Shown: positions 42,610 through 52,082 of the stretch, in pieces
Numbering within the stretch: the first letter of the stretch is position 1
How the letters are laid out: every line of letters starts with the position of its first letter
From: Novosphingobium album (ex Hu et al. 2023)
GTDB lineage: Bacteria > Pseudomonadota > Alphaproteobacteria > Sphingomonadales > Sphingomonadaceae
DNA length: 64,000 bases
Assembly: GCF_022832385.1 (NCBI RefSeq)
Contig: NZ_JALHLE010000042.1
Coordinates: 1-64,000 of the forward strand
Reading direction: 5' to 3'
Made by a program: the position numbers and the translations under genes
The notes under the pieces: model-generated
Seen by the model: only the letters and a program-made list of their open reading frames with translations
What the model was told of the DNA's origin: nothing
Databases searched by the model: none

Positions 42610-43782
42610 TCACAGCACCTCGAAAAGACCTGCTGCGCCCATGCCGCCGCCTACGCACATGGTGACGACGACATATTTTGCGCCCCGCCTCTTGCCTTCG
42701 ATCAGCGCATGGCCGGTGCAGCGGGCGCCGGTCATGCCATAGGGGTGCCCGATCGAGATGGAGCCGCCGTTGACGTTGAGCAGTTCGTCGGGAATGCCCA
42801 GCCTGTCCCGGCAATAGAGCACTTGCACCGCAAAGGCTTCGTTCAGCTCCCAAAGGCCGATGTCATCCATCGTGAGACCGAACCGTTTCAGCAGCTTCGG
42901 CACGGCGAAGACCGGTCCAATGCCCATTTCATCGGGCTTGGTGCCCGCCACCGCCATACCCACATAGCGGCCGAGCGGCGCGAGGCCGCGCTGCTCGGCG
43001 AGCCTGGCCTCCATGACCACGCAGGCAGAGGCCCCGTCGGAAAGCTGGCTGGCGTTGCCGGCAGTGATCACGCCGCCTTCCACGACGGGCTTGAGCGAGC
43101 GCAGGCCGTCCAGCGTCGTCTCGGGCCGGTTGCCCTCGTCCTTCGCAAGGTGCACCTGCTTGTGCGACAATTCGCCCGTCGCCTTGTCCACCACGCCCAT
43201 CGTCGCATCGACGGCGAACATTTCCAGATCAAAAGCCCCTGCAGCCTGCGCAGCGGCGGTGCGCTGCTGGGAACGAAGGGCATATTCGTCCTGGGCCTCG
43301 CGGCTGATATTGTAGCGTTTCGCCACCGTTTCCGCCGTCTGCAGCATCGGCATGTACATGTCCGGCACCATGGCCAGCAGTTCCGGATCGGGCGTGACGC
43401 GCATGTCCTCGGTCTGCACGAGCGAGATCGACTCCACGCCGCCAGCGACCACCACATCCATCCGGTCAACGATCACCTGCTTGGCCGCCGTTGCGATCGT
43501 CATCAGGCCGGACGAGCACTGCCGGTCTATCGACATGCCGGAAACGCCATGAGGCAGCCCGGCCCGCATCGCCGCCGTGCGTCCGATCAGTGCCTGATGG
43601 CCCTGCTGCATCGCGGCGCCGATCAGGCAATCGTCAATCTCTTCCGGATCAACGCCTGCACGCGCCACAGCCTCACGGATCGAATGGGCCGCCAATGTCG
43701 GCGCCGGCGTCATGTTGAACGCGCCCTTGTAGGCCCGCCCGATCGGCGTGCGCGCCGTCGAAACTATCACTGCATCACGCAT
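42610..43782 (-). CDS. Acetyl-CoA acyltransferase (thiolase)
   Basis: A 390-residue thiolase with the nucleophile Cys89 (DRQCSSG), the NEAFAVQ motif, the catalytic His in SISIGHPYGMTGAR and the C-terminal acid/base Cys in CVGGGMG. It removes acetyl-CoA from a 3-oxoacyl-CoA. It is the last gene of a minus-strand set SDR-SDR-FadJ-like-acyl-CoA dehydrogenase-thiolase, 104 bp after the dehydrogenase stop. Biosynthetic and degradative thiolases share these motifs; the context favours degradation. Confidence 0.92.
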   Translation of the reverse strand: MRDAVIVSTARTPIGRAYKGAFNMTPAPTLAAHSIREAVARAGVDPEEIDDCLIGAAMQQGHQALIGRTAAMRAGLPHGVSGMSIDRQCSSGLMTIATAAKQVIVDRMDVVVAGGVESISLVQTEDMRVTPDPELLAMVPDMYMPMLQTAETVAKRYNISREAQDEYALRSQQRTAAAQAAGAFDLEMFAVDATMGVVDKATGELSHKQVHLAKDEGNRPETTLDGLRSLKPVVEGGVITAGNASQLSDGASACVVMEARLAEQRGLAPLGRYVGMAVAGTKPDEMGIGPVFAVPKLLKRFGLTMDDIGLWELNEAFAVQVLYCRDRLGIPDELLNVNGGSISIGHPYGMTGARCTGHALIEGKRRGAKYVVVTMCVGGGMGAAGLFEVL

Positions 43783-43886
43783 CGGATATCTTCCCTCACC
43801 ATTTGTCTACAAAAGGAACTGGTGGCGGAGGCAGGCCGCGGCAGCGCGCCGCACTTCCCTGCCGGTCGCACCGTCACACCGCCTGC

Positions 43887-45620
43887 TCAGATGAACGCCT
43901 CATCGGGACACGTCCGCACGCTGCGGCCATGGCCATCGACAACGGCCAGCCAGGCATGGGCCTGCGGCAATTCAGCCTCGAAAAAGTAGCGGCAGGCACT
44001 GGCGAACCCGACCGCGAACCCGGTGCCCCCGGCATCCGCCGTCAACGCCATGTCCAGCCACAGCCAAGCAGCGATGCCATGGCCGAAAGCCCGCAGGAAC
44101 ATCGTCGCATCGTCGAGCGCTTCGGCGCTGTCGCAAGTCCGCAGCCCGGCGACGACCGCCTCGACCCGGTCCCAATAGGCATCCAGCACCCCGGCCTGAA
44201 CCGGCCAATGCGCGCTCGCCCTTGCCGCCTCGGCAGTTGCGGCGATCCGCCTGCGCAATAGTGCCATGGCCTGACCGTCCGAGCGCAGGATCTTGCGGCC
44301 CAGCAGATCGATGGCCTGAATGCCCGCCGTGCCCTCATGGATCGGATTGAGGCGGTTATCGCGCCAGATCTGCTCCACATCGAAATCGCGTGTGTAGCCG
44401 TATCCGCCATGCACCTGGATCGCCAAGTCGTTGGCCACGAGCCCGAATTCCGAAGGCCACGACTTGGCGACCGGCGTGAGCAGCGCCAGCAACTCCTCCG
44501 CTTCCTCGCTTCCGTCGTCGACAAGGTCCGCGCAATAGAGGCACAGGGCCAAGGCTGCTTCAGCATAAGCCTTTTGCTGCAGCAACATGCGCCGCACATC
44601 CGGGTGCGCGATGATCGGCACGGGTTCGCCGCCGCGCTGGCCCGCCGGCCGTCCCTGCGTCCGCTCGCGCGCATACCGCACGGCGTGCCGATAGCCGCGA
44701 CAGGCAAGAGCCGCGCCCCCCATGCCGACCGAGATCCGCGCCTCGTTCATCATCTGGAACATCTGGGGCAACCCCTGCCCCGGCGCACCGACGAGCCAGC
44801 CGATCGCGCCATCCTCTTCGCCCAGGTTGAACAGGCAGTTGGTGGTGCCCCGATTGCCCATCTTGTGATTGAGCCCGGCCACTCTCACGTCGTTGTCCGT
44901 GCCATCGGGCAGCTTTTTGGGCACGATGAACAAGGAGATGCCCTGCGTCCCTTCAGGCAGGCTGCCGTCGCCGTTCGCCACTTTCGCCAGCACCAGGTGG
45001 ATGATGTTCTCGCTCGCATCGTGGTCGGCGCCCGAGATCCACATCTTGTTGCCGGTCAGACGATAGCGTTCGCCGAGATCGTCCTTGCCTTCCCGGACCG
45101 CGCGCGTGCGCAGGTCTCCAAGGCTGGAGCCGGCCTGGGCTTCGGAAAGGCACATGGTGCCGAACCAGCGCCCTTCGATTTCCGGCCGCGCGAACATGTC
45201 GATCTGCGCAGGCGTGCCGAAGGCCGAGATCAGGCGCGCATTCCCCGCCGTCAGCATGGCATAGGCCGCCGCGCTGATATTGGCCGAGGCGAACAGGCCG
45301 TAGATCGCCAGCGAGAGCGATTGCGGCAGGCCCATACCGCCCAACTCTTCGGGGAAGCTCGCCCCGAAGAGCCCCAATTCCCTGAACTGCGACAGAGCTT
45401 CGGCAATCTCCGGCAGGATATGCGTTCCGCTGTCGTCCAGATAGGGTTCCTGGACATCGGCGCGCTTGTAGCAGGAGAGAAAGCTGCCGGAGGCGAGCCT
45501 GGAACTCATGTCCAGTATCGCGCCCGCCGTTTCGCGGTCGAAACCTGATTTCCCGTCGATCCTGAGCCAGTCGAACAGGAGAAATTCGAGACAGGCGGGC
45601 GAGACCAGAAGATCAGACAT
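43887..45620 (-). CDS. Acyl-CoA dehydrogenase, long form
   Basis: A 577-residue FAD acyl-CoA dehydrogenase: MCLSEAQAGSSLGDLRTRA, NKMWISGADHD, GYGYTRDFDVEQIWRDNR, and NPIHEGTAGIQAIDLLGRK, whose Glu is the likely catalytic base in this subfamily. A C-terminal extension of about 120 residues is typical of the ~590-residue FadE-like proteins. It starts 12 bp after the FadJ-like gene and forms the 2-enoyl-CoA for it. Chain-length or ring specificity is not readable. Confidence 0.9.
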   Translation of the reverse strand: MSDLLVSPACLEFLLFDWLRIDGKSGFDRETAGAILDMSSRLASGSFLSCYKRADVQEPYLDDSGTHILPEIAEALSQFRELGLFGASFPEELGGMGLPQSLSLAIYGLFASANISAAAYAMLTAGNARLISAFGTPAQIDMFARPEIEGRWFGTMCLSEAQAGSSLGDLRTRAVREGKDDLGERYRLTGNKMWISGADHDASENIIHLVLAKVANGDGSLPEGTQGISLFIVPKKLPDGTDNDVRVAGLNHKMGNRGTTNCLFNLGEEDGAIGWLVGAPGQGLPQMFQMMNEARISVGMGGAALACRGYRHAVRYARERTQGRPAGQRGGEPVPIIAHPDVRRMLLQQKAYAEAALALCLYCADLVDDGSEEAEELLALLTPVAKSWPSEFGLVANDLAIQVHGGYGYTRDFDVEQIWRDNRLNPIHEGTAGIQAIDLLGRKILRSDGQAMALLRRRIAATAEAARASAHWPVQAGVLDAYWDRVEAVVAGLRTCDSAEALDDATMFLRAFGHGIAAWLWLDMALTADAGGTGFAVGFASACRYFFEAELPQAHAWLAVVDGHGRSVRTCPDEAFI

Positions 45621-45632
45621 GGGCGGACTTCT

Positions 45633-47681
45633 TCACACGTCCACGCTGTCTGCGCGATCGAGCGGCTTGCCCGCAGCCGCGCATTTTTCAAGCAGCGGCG
45701 AGAGCCTGAAATCCGGCCCCATCCTGCCGGCATATGTGTTGAGGCCAGCGACGATGGCCGCCAGGCCGATCTCGTTTGCCCAGAACATCGGCCCGCCGGT
45801 CCAGCGCGGCCAGCCATAGCCGTAGAGCCAGACCACATCGATGTCCGAAGCGCGCTGGGCGATGCCCTCTTCCAGGATCAACGCGCCCTCGTTCACCAGC
45901 GCGTAGAGAGTGCGGACGGTAATTTCATCGTCGCTGATCTCGCGCGGTGCGATCCCCGCCTGTACGCGGAATTCCTCTATGATCTTCTGTGTTGCCGCCG
46001 AAGGCGAAGGCTTGCGCCTGTCGTCATAGCCGTAAAACCCCGCCCCGGTTTTCTGGCCCCAGCGTCCCGCCGCATTGAGCGCATCGCGCACGGATTCGAT
46101 GCGTTCCGGATCGCGATGCCAGCCGATATCGACGCCGGCCAGATCGATCATCTGCAGCGGCCCCATCGGCATACCCAGTTCGGTCGATACCCGGTCCACC
46201 TGCTCGGGCGTTGCGCCCTCGACCAGCATCGCGATCGCGCCGTCAAGTCGCGGGGTCAGCATACGGTTGCCAATGAAGCCATGGCACACGCCCGCCACGA
46301 CCGGCACCTTGCCGGCCCTGCGGCCCAGCGTCATCGCCGTCACCAGCACGTCGGGCGCGGTCCTAGCTCCGCGCACCACTTCCAGCAGCTTCATGACGTT
46401 GGCGGGCGAGAAGAAGTGCATACCCACCACGTCCTGCGGGCGAGAGGTCACCAAGGCGATCTCGTCGATGTCGAGATAGGAGGTGTTGGAGGCGAGGATC
46501 GCGCCCGGTTTGGCGATGGCATCGAGCCGGGCGAAGATATCCTTCTTCACATCCATGTTCTCGTACACCGCCTCGATGACAAGGTCGCATTCGCCCAGTG
46601 CCTTGAAGTCGAGCGTGGGTGTGAGCAGGCCCATTGCCTTTTCCACCTGCTCCGCCGTCATGCGGCCCTTGGCAGCGGTAGCTTCATAGTTCTTGCGCAT
46701 CACGCCGGTGCCGCGGTCGAGCGCGTCCTGCGCCATCTCGACGATCGTTACCGGAATACCGGCGGAGAGGAAGTTCATCGAGATGCCGCCGCCCATCGTT
46801 CCGGCCCCGATGACGCCGATGCGCGTGATAGCGCGCGGTTGGATATCCCTCGGCAAACCATCGATCTTGGCGGCAGCGCGCTCGGCGAAGAAGGCATGGC
46901 GTAGCGCCCTTGACTGACTGCCCTCCATCAGCCCGGCAAAAAGCGCCTGCTCGCGCTGCTGGCCTTCCGCCAGCGACAATTGCGCTGCGGCCTTCACCGC
47001 CTCGATGCAGGCCCTGGGTGCATCCAGCCGACCGATCGCCCGCTTGTTTTCCGACGCGAAAGCCTCGAACACATCGGCGTCCGCCGTAACGCTCAGGTCC
47101 CCTGTGCGGCGCACGTCCGTCTTGCTGCGTGCAAACGCGATGGCCGCTTCCGCCAGCGTGCCTTCTTCGGCCAGAAGGTCGGCCAGACCGAGCGATTCGG
47201 CCTTGTACGCCGGGATCGGGTCTCCCTTGACGATCATGCCCAGCGCCGCACCTGCGCCAACGATGCGCGGCAGGCGCTGCGTCCCACCCGCCCCGGGGAT
47301 CAGGCCCAGCGTCACTTCGGGCAGGCCCAGCTTTGCCGAGGGCGCCGCCACGCGGTAATGACAGCCCAGCGCCACTTCGAGACCGCCGCCCAGCGCCATG
47401 CCGTGGAGGGCCGCCACCACCGGCTTGGTGCACGCCTCGATCCGGTCCACCACTTCGGGCAACCAGGGATCGACATGCGGCTTGCCGAACTCCGTGATAT
47501 CGGCGCCGCCCGAAAACATCTTGCCGCCGCCGCGAATGACGATGGCCTTTACAGCCTCGTTCGCCTCGCCCTCTTCAATCGCCTTGCAGAGGCCCTGGCG
47601 CACCGCTGCGCCCAGTGCATTCACAGGCGGATTGACCATGATGATTTCGAGGACATCGTCGTGAAGCACGGTTTCAATCAT
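45633..47681 (-). CDS. Bifunctional enoyl-CoA hydratase / 3-hydroxyacyl-CoA dehydrogenase
   Basis: A 682-residue FadB/FadJ-type fusion. The N-terminal crotonase domain has VIRGGGKMFSGGADITEFG, ALGGGLEVALGCHYRVA, and GLPEVTLGLIPGAGGTQRLP with the catalytic Glu pair. The 3HCDH NAD-binding loop GVIGAGTMGGGISM follows at about 291-304, then VGMHFFSPANVMKLLEVV and the C-terminal 3HCDH domains. It performs the middle two beta-oxidation steps. It is in the same operon as the acyl-CoA dehydrogenase and thiolase. Confidence 0.93.
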   Translation of the reverse strand: MIETVLHDDVLEIIMVNPPVNALGAAVRQGLCKAIEEGEANEAVKAIVIRGGGKMFSGGADITEFGKPHVDPWLPEVVDRIEACTKPVVAALHGMALGGGLEVALGCHYRVAAPSAKLGLPEVTLGLIPGAGGTQRLPRIVGAGAALGMIVKGDPIPAYKAESLGLADLLAEEGTLAEAAIAFARSKTDVRRTGDLSVTADADVFEAFASENKRAIGRLDAPRACIEAVKAAAQLSLAEGQQREQALFAGLMEGSQSRALRHAFFAERAAAKIDGLPRDIQPRAITRIGVIGAGTMGGGISMNFLSAGIPVTIVEMAQDALDRGTGVMRKNYEATAAKGRMTAEQVEKAMGLLTPTLDFKALGECDLVIEAVYENMDVKKDIFARLDAIAKPGAILASNTSYLDIDEIALVTSRPQDVVGMHFFSPANVMKLLEVVRGARTAPDVLVTAMTLGRRAGKVPVVAGVCHGFIGNRMLTPRLDGAIAMLVEGATPEQVDRVSTELGMPMGPLQMIDLAGVDIGWHRDPERIESVRDALNAAGRWGQKTGAGFYGYDDRRKPSPSAATQKIIEEFRVQAGIAPREISDDEITVRTLYALVNEGALILEEGIAQRASDIDVVWLYGYGWPRWTGGPMFWANEIGLAAIVAGLNTYAGRMGPDFRLSPLLEKCAAAGKPLDRADSVDV

Positions 47682-47707
47682 TGAAAGTCTCTCGTCTGAA
47701 GCGGGAA

Positions 47708-48505
47708 CTAGATCGCGGTGCGCCCAAGGCGCGGCGGCCGGGAAACCGGGAGGGACGAGGACAATCCGCCATCGGCGGCGATGGCCTGGCCGTTGATGTA
47801 GCTGGCGGCATCCGACGCCAGAAAAGCCACGACCGATGCGATTTCGGCAGGCTCGCCGCCGCGCTGCATGGGATTGAGCCGGCCGATCTGATCCGCCACA
47901 CCCTTTTCGCGCGCGCTTTCATAGATCGTGCGCGTCATCCCCGTCTCGATCAGACCGGGACACACGGCGTTCACCCGGATGCCCGAACCGGCAAGCTGCT
48001 GGGCGCTGGTCTGGACAAGGTTGATCACACCCGCCTTCGATGCCGAATAATGGCTGCCGCCAGCCCCCGAACGCAGGCCTGCAACCGACGCGGTGCAAAC
48101 GATCGACCCGGCAATCTCCAGATCGAGCATCGCCCGCGCACCATATTTGATGGCAAGAAACGGACCGATCAGGTTCACGCGCAGGACATCCGCCCAGACC
48201 GCGGCATCAAGCTCGAACAGTCCGTCAAAGCTGCCGATGGTGCCGGCATTGGCAAAGACGATGTCCAGCCGGCCAAAGCGGGAAACCGCCTCGCTCACGG
48301 CATGGGCAACATCGTCCTCGCTTCCGGCATCGCAGCGCATGGCGGCGATGGCATCGTGCCCCGCCGCCGTTTCACCGGCGCCGTCCGTGACATCGGTGGC
48401 CAGCACCCGCGCCCCATCGCGCGCGAACAGATGCGCCGCCACCCGACCGATGCCTGATCCGGCGCCGGTGACGAGCACGGCCTTTCCGGAGAAGCGTCCG
48501 GTCAT
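47708..48505 (-). CDS. Short-chain dehydrogenase/reductase
   Basis: A 265-residue SDR with TGAGSGIG (13-20), NAGT, a catalytic Ser in CTASVAGL, and YSASKAG; it ends with the INGQAIAADGGLSSS segment. The ATG overlaps the stop of the upstream SDR as ATGA. It stands 26 bp before the FadJ-like gene, so it probably oxidises or reduces a hydroxy/oxo intermediate before or during the beta-oxidation steps. Confidence 0.88.
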   Translation of the reverse strand: MTGRFSGKAVLVTGAGSGIGRVAAHLFARDGARVLATDVTDGAGETAAGHDAIAAMRCDAGSEDDVAHAVSEAVSRFGRLDIVFANAGTIGSFDGLFELDAAVWADVLRVNLIGPFLAIKYGARAMLDLEIAGSIVCTASVAGLRSGAGGSHYSASKAGVINLVQTSAQQLAGSGIRVNAVCPGLIETGMTRTIYESAREKGVADQIGRLNPMQRGGEPAEIASVVAFLASDAASYINGQAIAADGGLSSSLPVSRPPRLGRTAI

Positions 48506-49278
48506 AGCCCGCCCGTGATCGTCGTTCCGCCATCGACGACGATGGACTGGCCGGTCACATATTCCCCCGCCTTCGACGCCAGGAATACGGCAGTCCCTGC
48601 AATGTTTTCCGGCTCGCCGATGCGGCCTAGCGGAACGATCTCCTTGAGCCGCGCCTCAGCCTTGGGGTCTTCCCACAAGGCGCGTGCGAAATCGGTGCGG
48701 ATAACGCCGGGCGCGATCGCATTCACCCGTACATTGTCGGGGCCGAATTCGATGGCCAGATTGCGGACCAGCTGCAAGTCCGCCGCCTTGGACACGTTGT
48801 AAGCCCCGATCACATCCGAGCCGACCATGCCGCCGATGGAGGAAACGATGATGATGGCGCCGTCGCCCCGCGCGCGCATTTCCGGCGAAACCATCGTGAT
48901 CAGCCAATGGTTCGCAAGAACGTTGTTATCGAAGATCTTGCGGAACTGTTCGTCCGAGATCCCCGCCATCGGTCCGTAATAGGGATTTGACGCCGCGTTG
49001 CAGACGAGGATGTCGATCCGGCCGAAATGGTCGCGCGTCTGAGCAACCATGGCTTCGAGCGCAGACTTGTCGGAAATGCTGGCCGCAATGGCGATGGCCC
49101 GTCCCTGTCCATGACGCTGGTTGATCCCCGCCGCAACCTCGTCACACGCCGCCTGCTTGCGGCTGGAAATGACGACATTGGCCCCGGCGGCGGCATAGGC
49201 CTCGGCGATCGCCCTTCCGATCCCGCGCGAGGAACCGGTTATGATCGCCGTTTTTCCGGCAAGATCGAACAATTCCAT
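48502..49278 (-). CDS. Short-chain dehydrogenase/reductase
   Basis: A 258-residue SDR with TGSSRGIG (15-22), CNAA, a catalytic Ser in IVSSIGGM, and YNVSKAA; it ends TGQSIVVDGGTTITGG. It is the first gene of the beta-oxidation-like operon and overlaps the next SDR by 4 bases. The tandem SDR pair is unusual for plain fatty-acid oxidation and suggests a cyclic or hydroxylated substrate. Confidence 0.88.
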   Translation of the reverse strand: MELFDLAGKTAIITGSSRGIGRAIAEAYAAAGANVVISSRKQAACDEVAAGINQRHGQGRAIAIAASISDKSALEAMVAQTRDHFGRIDILVCNAASNPYYGPMAGISDEQFRKIFDNNVLANHWLITMVSPEMRARGDGAIIIVSSIGGMVGSDVIGAYNVSKAADLQLVRNLAIEFGPDNVRVNAIAPGVIRTDFARALWEDPKAEARLKEIVPLGRIGEPENIAGTAVFLASKAGEYVTGQSIVVDGGTTITGGL

Positions 49279-49447
49279 TTCGTTCTCCTGTTAAGCTGGA
49301 AGAACTGGTCAGCCAGACTGATCCGGGCAATCGTGATATCGGCCCGGTCGCTCGACGCGCTGCCTCCGGCCGCACGCCACTTGATGCCCGGAATGACGCC
49401 GGTGAGCCGGCACGGCCCCGTTCAGCCGCGCCAGCTCAACAGTCGCA

Positions 49448-51664
49448 TCAGAAATCAAAGCCGAGCCGCACACCATATGTCCGCGGCGATTGCAGGACGT
49501 CCATGCGCGGACCGAGCGGCGTACTCTGGACCAGCGAACGGACCAGTTCGTTGCTCAGGTTGTTGCCATAAACGGTGATGTAGTACCGTCCATCGTCGAT
49601 CCGGAATGTGGCTGACGCGTTGAACTGATCGTAGGCGCCTTCCCGAATGACATTGTCCGGCTCGAAGAAGAAGCTGGAACTATGCAGCCAGCCGCCATTG
49701 AGCACCAATTCATTGTCGCCAACCGGCACGGTATAGGTGGCGGCCACATTGAAAGTGACATCCGGCGTATAGGGCAGCCTGTTTCCTGCCACGTCACCCA
49801 GCACCACGGTGGTGCCGGCTGTCGCGGAGCTGATCGGCGCGTTCGGGAAATCCTTGAACTTGCTTTTCAGGAAGGTTCCCGAAGCCTTGATTTCCAGCGC
49901 ATCGACCGGAACCACGGTCAGGTCGATGTCGGCACCATAGATCTCCGACTTCGCGGCATTTGCGAAGCCGGTGCCGACGGGCCTCGGAATCTGCACCTGG
50001 AAGTCCTTGTAGTCGTAATAGAACAGCGCCGTGTTCAAGCGCACCCGGCGACCGAACAGGTCGGCCTTCTCGCCGATTTCATAGGCAGCGAGCTTCTCGG
50101 GCAAATAGGCACCGTCGGTCGGAATGGTGACGTTGAAGCCGCCGCTCTTGAAGCCCGTGTTGAACGAGGCGTAGACCATGATATCGTCGGTCACATCATA
50201 GTTGACCGCAGCACGAAAGCTCGGCCGCTTGAACGTGCGGCTTGCTTCCACCGTCGGCACCAGCGGGATCACGGGGTTGCCCGGCAGATCCAGCACTCCA
50301 TTGATCTGACTGGAGATATTCCGCTTTTCCCGAGAGTAGCGCACACCGCCGGTCACGCTTAGCCGGTCGGTAAGCTTGTACGTGGCCTGCGCGAAGCCGG
50401 ACAGGGATTCCGTGTCCTGATAGCCGCTGATGATCGCCGACGTCAGCGGATAGTTGGGATTGAGCAGAGGATCCGATGCATTCGTCACCGTGATCGGCAC
50501 AGCCGAGCCGCGCGCGTTGAAATAGTAGATGCCCGCCACCCACGACAGCGGGCCGCCCGAATTCGATGTCAGCTGGAGCTCGTTGCTGAACTGGACGTCC
50601 TTCTGCTGGATATAGACCTGGATCAGCGGGAGCGGCGAACCGTCGTAATCGAACTGACTGTCAAAGTGGGTTTCCCGCCAGGCGACGAGGTCCGACACGG
50701 TCGCGAACCCCAGATCGGCCTCGCCCTTCAGGCTCACGCCGCCGCCCCTGCTCTTCACGAACTGATCGGCGTTGGTATTGACGTTCCATTTATCGGAATA
50801 CGTGGGCGCCGGCACGCCCGGAATGGTAAAACTGCCGGTCGTGCCGCGAAGGGCGTTCATGGTGCCGTTGCGATAGCCATAGTCACCGATAGCGGTGAAC
50901 TTGAACTGCCCCGGCTCCCAGACCACTTTGGACCGCACACCGATATCATCGGCGACGGTGAACACGTCCTTGCCGTCATATTCGTTGACGCCCCAGCCCT
51001 TGCCCTGCCGCGCGTAACGCACGGCGAAATCGGCACTCACCGTGTCGCTGACCGGCCCGCCCGCGTACAGCTTGGCCTCAAGCCGGTCATAGTTGCCATA
51101 GTCCACCGACCCGTTCGCCTCAAAGACTGGACCGGGGTCTTTGGTAATGATCTGAATCAGACCGCCTGTCGCATTGCGCCCAAAAAGAGTGCCCTGCGGC
51201 CCCTTGAGCACCTCGATCCGCTGGATGTTGTTGAACCCGGCCAGACCGAAGGACTGGTTGGCGTAATAGACGCCGTCCACATAGAGCGCGATGGGGTTTT
51301 CAAAGCCGGGGCCGTTGGCAATCGAGCCGATACCGCGAAGGTGCGTGGCAAGATAGCCGGCGACGTTCTGGACGGACAGGCTGGGCACGGCGACCTGCAT
51401 ATTCGCCAGACTGGTCACACCGCTTACAGCCAGATTGTCCGCCGTAACCGCGCTGATGGCGATCGGCACGCGCTGGAGACTTTCCGACCGGCGCTGGGCC
51501 GTCACGACGATCTCTTGAACGCCCTGATTTTCGGGACGCTGCCGGGCCGCAGCTTCGTCACCGGAAGAAGGCTGGACTGCGCTCGCTTCTTGCCCGAACG
51601 CTGGCGACGCGAGCAGTGTCGCGACCACCACCAAAGAAGCCCCAGGCGCGAAGAACTTTCTCAT
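49448..51664 (-). CDS. TonB-dependent outer-membrane receptor
   Basis: A 738-residue receptor with a signal peptide (MRKFFAPGASLVVVATLLAS, cleavage near PAFGQ), TonB-box region EIVVTAQRRSESLQRVPIAI, plug with VEVLKGPQGTLFGRNATGGL, and a barrel ending in GVRLGFDF. The ATG at 51664 opens the signal peptide; the frame extends upstream without receptor-like sequence. It lies 169 bp upstream of the tandem SDR/beta-oxidation operon and downstream of an AT-rich palindrome, so uptake of the regulon substrate is likely. Confidence 0.93.
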   Translation of the reverse strand: MRKFFAPGASLVVVATLLASPAFGQEASAVQPSSGDEAAARQRPENQGVQEIVVTAQRRSESLQRVPIAISAVTADNLAVSGVTSLANMQVAVPSLSVQNVAGYLATHLRGIGSIANGPGFENPIALYVDGVYYANQSFGLAGFNNIQRIEVLKGPQGTLFGRNATGGLIQIITKDPGPVFEANGSVDYGNYDRLEAKLYAGGPVSDTVSADFAVRYARQGKGWGVNEYDGKDVFTVADDIGVRSKVVWEPGQFKFTAIGDYGYRNGTMNALRGTTGSFTIPGVPAPTYSDKWNVNTNADQFVKSRGGGVSLKGEADLGFATVSDLVAWRETHFDSQFDYDGSPLPLIQVYIQQKDVQFSNELQLTSNSGGPLSWVAGIYYFNARGSAVPITVTNASDPLLNPNYPLTSAIISGYQDTESLSGFAQATYKLTDRLSVTGGVRYSREKRNISSQINGVLDLPGNPVIPLVPTVEASRTFKRPSFRAAVNYDVTDDIMVYASFNTGFKSGGFNVTIPTDGAYLPEKLAAYEIGEKADLFGRRVRLNTALFYYDYKDFQVQIPRPVGTGFANAAKSEIYGADIDLTVVPVDALEIKASGTFLKSKFKDFPNAPISSATAGTTVVLGDVAGNRLPYTPDVTFNVAATYTVPVGDNELVLNGGWLHSSSFFFEPDNVIREGAYDQFNASATFRIDDGRYYITVYGNNLSNELVRSLVQSTPLGPRMDVLQSPRTYGVRLGFDF

Positions 51665-52082
51665 GTCGGTATGTCTCCCAAATTGAATCAGCCGTTTTCG
51701 ACTTGTCGGCGCTTCTACAACAACGTGACGCCATAGGCAAAAAAAATATACTTTCTTTCGAGATTGGCAAAGAGGCGGAGGTCTGGCAGCGCTTGATGGC
51801 AACCGGCAATGCGGGGCGCCCCCGGCCGGAATCTTGGCAAATACGCCAATTCAGGCCGCTTTTAACAAGCACGCAAACGCTAAATAATCGCGACCTCGGA
51901 AGACATGGCCGGAACGCGCGCGACCAAATCCTGCAGCACGGCAAGCGTGCTCAAAGCCCTTGATGCAGCAAAAAAGCCACAGAACGGTCGGATTAGAAAA
52001 TATTTTTTGTCAAGGCCGTCGCATAGGCATGACCAAACGCCTGCCACCGGCCTTTCTCCACTGGCACTCGGGACGTGTGCAA
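51665..52082. promoter_or_regulatory. Receptor upstream region with two AT-rich palindrome sites
   Basis: A 418-bp region with no supported gene. AAAATATACTTT (51743-51754) sits 79 bp before the receptor start. A perfect AAAATATTTT (51997-52006) lies further up. Confidence 0.45.
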
